Translations under genes and position numbers: made by a program
Assembly: GCA_035048485.1 (NCBI GenBank)
Contig: CM068585.1
Coordinates: 56,477,910 to 56,541,909, forward strand
Source of the DNA: Pteria penguin
Taxonomy: Eukaryota > Mollusca > Bivalvia > Pterioida > Pteriidae
Direction of reading: 5' to 3'
DNA length: 64,000 nucleotides
Part shown: piece by piece, positions 61,930 through 64,000 of the stretch
Layout: each line of letters starts with the position of its first letter
How positions within the stretch are numbered: position 1 is the stretch's first letter
Notes under the pieces: generated by a model
Told to the model about the DNA's origin: nothing
The model's database searches: none
What the model saw: only the letters and a program-made list of their open reading frames with translations

Positions 61930-63248
61930 CCTCCATCCCTTCAATTTCTGTTTTTGAAATGATTTTTGAATTAGAAATCTTTACAATAAAATTTATTTCC
62001 CTAAAATGGGGTGAAAAATACGAAATTCATGTGTTCTATTAAAGTAATCTACAATGAGATAAATCAAGAAAATAATCTAAAAATATGCAAAAATGACAAA
62101 TCCATGAAAACATCAAATATTTGAATTCAAAATGGAACCAGAATTGACAGCAATTCTTAAAAGGCCCTACTAAATCAGTGCATTTACTTGGCCACTTTAT
62201 CTGCCCAGTCTGACGTAGAAGATTTTCAAAAGAGGGTACCCTTTCAGTCAGTGGCCCACCCTGGATCTCATATAATTTATATGGATCTGCCCGAAAAGAT
62301 GGAGTTTCTCAATCATAAATGGATATCTTATGGAAAGAGTAGGACAATTTGTCCTCCATCCAACTTGAAAATTCTCAAACCCCCCCCCTTTCCCCCTGAA
62401 ATGGAAATATCTTTTCATAATTCTGTTAATAAGTTACTCAGTCAAGACCTACTTTACAAAGCTACAAATGAATAGGTCTACATGTAGAAAACATATATAT
62501 ATTGGAAGATTTTATGAAGATGAGAAAAGAAAAAGTAAGGGGGGATGTTTAAACATATTTTGATTACCAGTGTGCAACAAGTCCAAGATACAGTTCCAAA
62601 AATATTTGATTTAGTCACGTAAAACAGAAATGGGGAATAAGACCATCCTCATTTACCACAATATCCCCCTACTTTGAAACATACTTTCAGATTTGGGCAT
62701 AAAAGCCAGCTGTGAACCAATCCTTTGAATATTAGAAACTGGGGGTGCAAAGCATCCAATGAAAAATTATACAGTATTGTTACACAAAATTCACTATACT
62801 ATATATAAATGTAATTCTCTCATACGATAATTGTTTTCATCGCTTAATTGCGATAGAACGATGCAAATTCAACACCTCAACAGAAATACCCCCTTGAGGA
62901 GCCCTTCAAGTGCTGATAACGAAGCTCCCTTTTGTTTTTTAACTTTCCAGGACGATAAAAATAGATTTCCTACTAATGAAATATCTTTATCACCATAAAC
63001 ATATGGACATAACAAATCTTATTATATCGCACCCAGCCGATAAAACGTCCACTGAATAATTATTGTATGTTAATTACTCATGTAATAGAAGGGGGTGCTC
63101 CGGGCGGTTGAAACCCTCGGGCAACGATTAACGTCGCCTTTTAAAGATCCCAAACTTTCACAATATCTAAAAACAATAGTTTACAACAATATCTGCCATT
63201 TTAAATAAAGTAACAGTATATACAAACAGATGCTTAAACTTTTCTTAC
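61930..63248. other. Start of intron 1, no gene
   Basis: AT-rich sequence directly downstream of exon 1 on the minus strand. C runs at 62380-62388; no recognised element. Confidence 0.4.
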
Positions 63249-63283
63249 CTTTGCAAAGTTTTCTGAGTTCTCTCTTCCGCCAT
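63249..63283 (-). CDS. ARHGEF17: ARHGEF17-like exon 1 (start codon, residues 1-11)
   Basis: The exon starts at ATG 63283, in a good initiation context (AAAATGGCGG), and reads MAEERTQKTLQ plus two bases before the donor AAAG|GTAAG. This start is chosen because its phase joins exon 2 in frame. A second ATG 7 bases upstream (63290) ends in phase 0 and would put exon 2 out of frame. Intron 1 is 8.9 kb. The exon is short and has no family motif, so its membership rests on phase, strand and donor quality. Confidence 0.6.
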
Positions 63284-64000
63284 TTTGCATTTTGTGATTC
63301 TGACAGGAATAACTTTAGTTATAGTCTGTTTCAAGAAGCTCTGTTATGAAGCATCGAGGATATATTTGTTATTTGAATACATCTGCGTTTGGCACTAACA
63401 TTCCTCCTTTCGACTCCTACAAACATAAAATGAATTTAATTTGTGTTATAATAAGAAACTATAAAAGTACATTCTTTTTTATGAGCTTTCATATTATATC
63501 ATAATTTTGTACTTTTAGAAATTTATAAACAGTTTTATGTTAAAAATTCCCGTTATACGAATTCTGAAAGAAAATCCATAATATTTTAAAATTCTGATAA
63601 AATTTTTCCGATTGAAAATTTCATTGCTATATTTACATTAATCTGAAACACGTATTTCCAAACCGGTGGTGGCACCCGTTTGGCGCAATTTTTTGTAAAT
63701 TTAATTTTTTTCTGACACGGTTTAGTCACGCTCTAATAAATAACATCATTATATTATTTTTATGGCCAATGAAAGTAAATATCAACGACAATAAAAAACT
63801 ACGTTATTTCTGCTACTTGTACATAGCGCTGTAGCATGAATACATGGCAAATTATTACAAATAGACACAGTGGCAGATCCAAGATTTCCCGGAAAAAAGG
63901 GGAGACCCACATGTAAAAGTCAAGTATTACCCAAAAAACTCAGCCATTTTTGGTGCCAAATCTGAATTTTCACTCATATTATTTTAGTTTTTTTAACATT
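63284..64000 (-). promoter_or_regulatory. 5' flank and presumed 5' UTR/promoter of the gene
   Basis: This is the sequence upstream of the start codon on the minus strand. It is AT-rich with no CpG-island look and no clear TATA box at a fixed distance. A fragment 'cagtggcagatccaag' near 63868 resembles the end of the GGATCC TIR family. The promoter is inferred from position only, and a further upstream non-coding exon is possible. Confidence 0.3.

Larger units (their letters stand above)
490..63283 (-). other. ARHGEF17: ARHGEF17 (TEM4)-like Rho GEF gene, 16 exons, 3' end outside window
   Basis: The 16 coding exons were assembled by eye from GT-AG junctions and phase continuity, giving at least 1218 residues. 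Seen: a Ser-rich N-terminus, a DH domain (about residues 727-950) with the QRIPRYELL motif, a PH-like segment, then the motifs PEFLQALQITKTRAGMQ and VWVCNSDGYVG. Known: this order and these motifs match vertebrate ARHGEF17/TEM4, a RhoA/B/C exchange factor acting at actin structures and junctions, which ends in a WD40-like propeller. The propeller should lie beyond position 1. Inferred: an orthologue, not the related ARHGEF10 group, because the post-PH motifs match ARHGEF17. Introns range from about 290 bp to 23.8 kb. No transcript evidence is available, so extra small exons in the 16-kb intron 3 cannot be excluded. Confidence 0.9.

Noticed and set aside
63249..63290. Upstream start codon at 63290 (MQNGGREN...)
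   Set aside because: Its frame ends in phase 0 and does not join exon 2 in frame with either acceptor. The ATG at 63283 does, and has the better context.

Overview
This is eukaryotic, intron-rich nuclear DNA. It is most likely from a mollusc and perhaps a bivalve. The evidence is the many tRNA-derived SINEs with GATT-rich tails and the 'acggggcctcggttt' type body that I associate with molluscan genomes, the AT-rich introns, and a vertebrate-like gene split into small GT-AG exons. No bacterial, viral or CRISPR content was seen.

Almost the whole window is one gene on the minus strand: an orthologue of ARHGEF17 (TEM4, a Rho guanine-nucleotide exchange factor). I could place 16 coding exons, from a start codon at 63283 down to 490, all with GT-AG junctions and continuous reading frame. 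They encode at least 1218 residues. Exons 1-3 form a long Ser/acid-rich, probably disordered N-terminus. Exons 4-8 form the catalytic DH (RhoGEF) domain. Exons 9-14 form the PH-like region. Exons 15-16 begin the C-terminal WD40-like region. The rest of the C-terminus lies beyond position 1.

The introns carry most of the unusual content. Intron 6 is 23.8 kb and interrupts the DH domain. It is filled by a 22.7-kb array of about 400 copies of a 56-bp satellite unit (7530-30268), with multi-kb higher-order duplications. Intron 7 begins with a 17-bp tandem repeat built from the end of exon 7 plus its own splice donor, so the true donor is followed by a string of decoy donors. A foldback MITE has split that array. 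Intron 3 (16.3 kb) and intron 1 (8.9 kb) hold at least ten further minisatellites (16-bp, 25-bp, 29-bp, 55-bp, 63-bp, about 31-bp, about 76-90-bp and others), several SINEs, inverted-repeat MITEs, a long (TA)n tract and homopolymer runs.

Most open frames in the repeats are by-products of tandem repetition and are not genes. No second gene could be supported.
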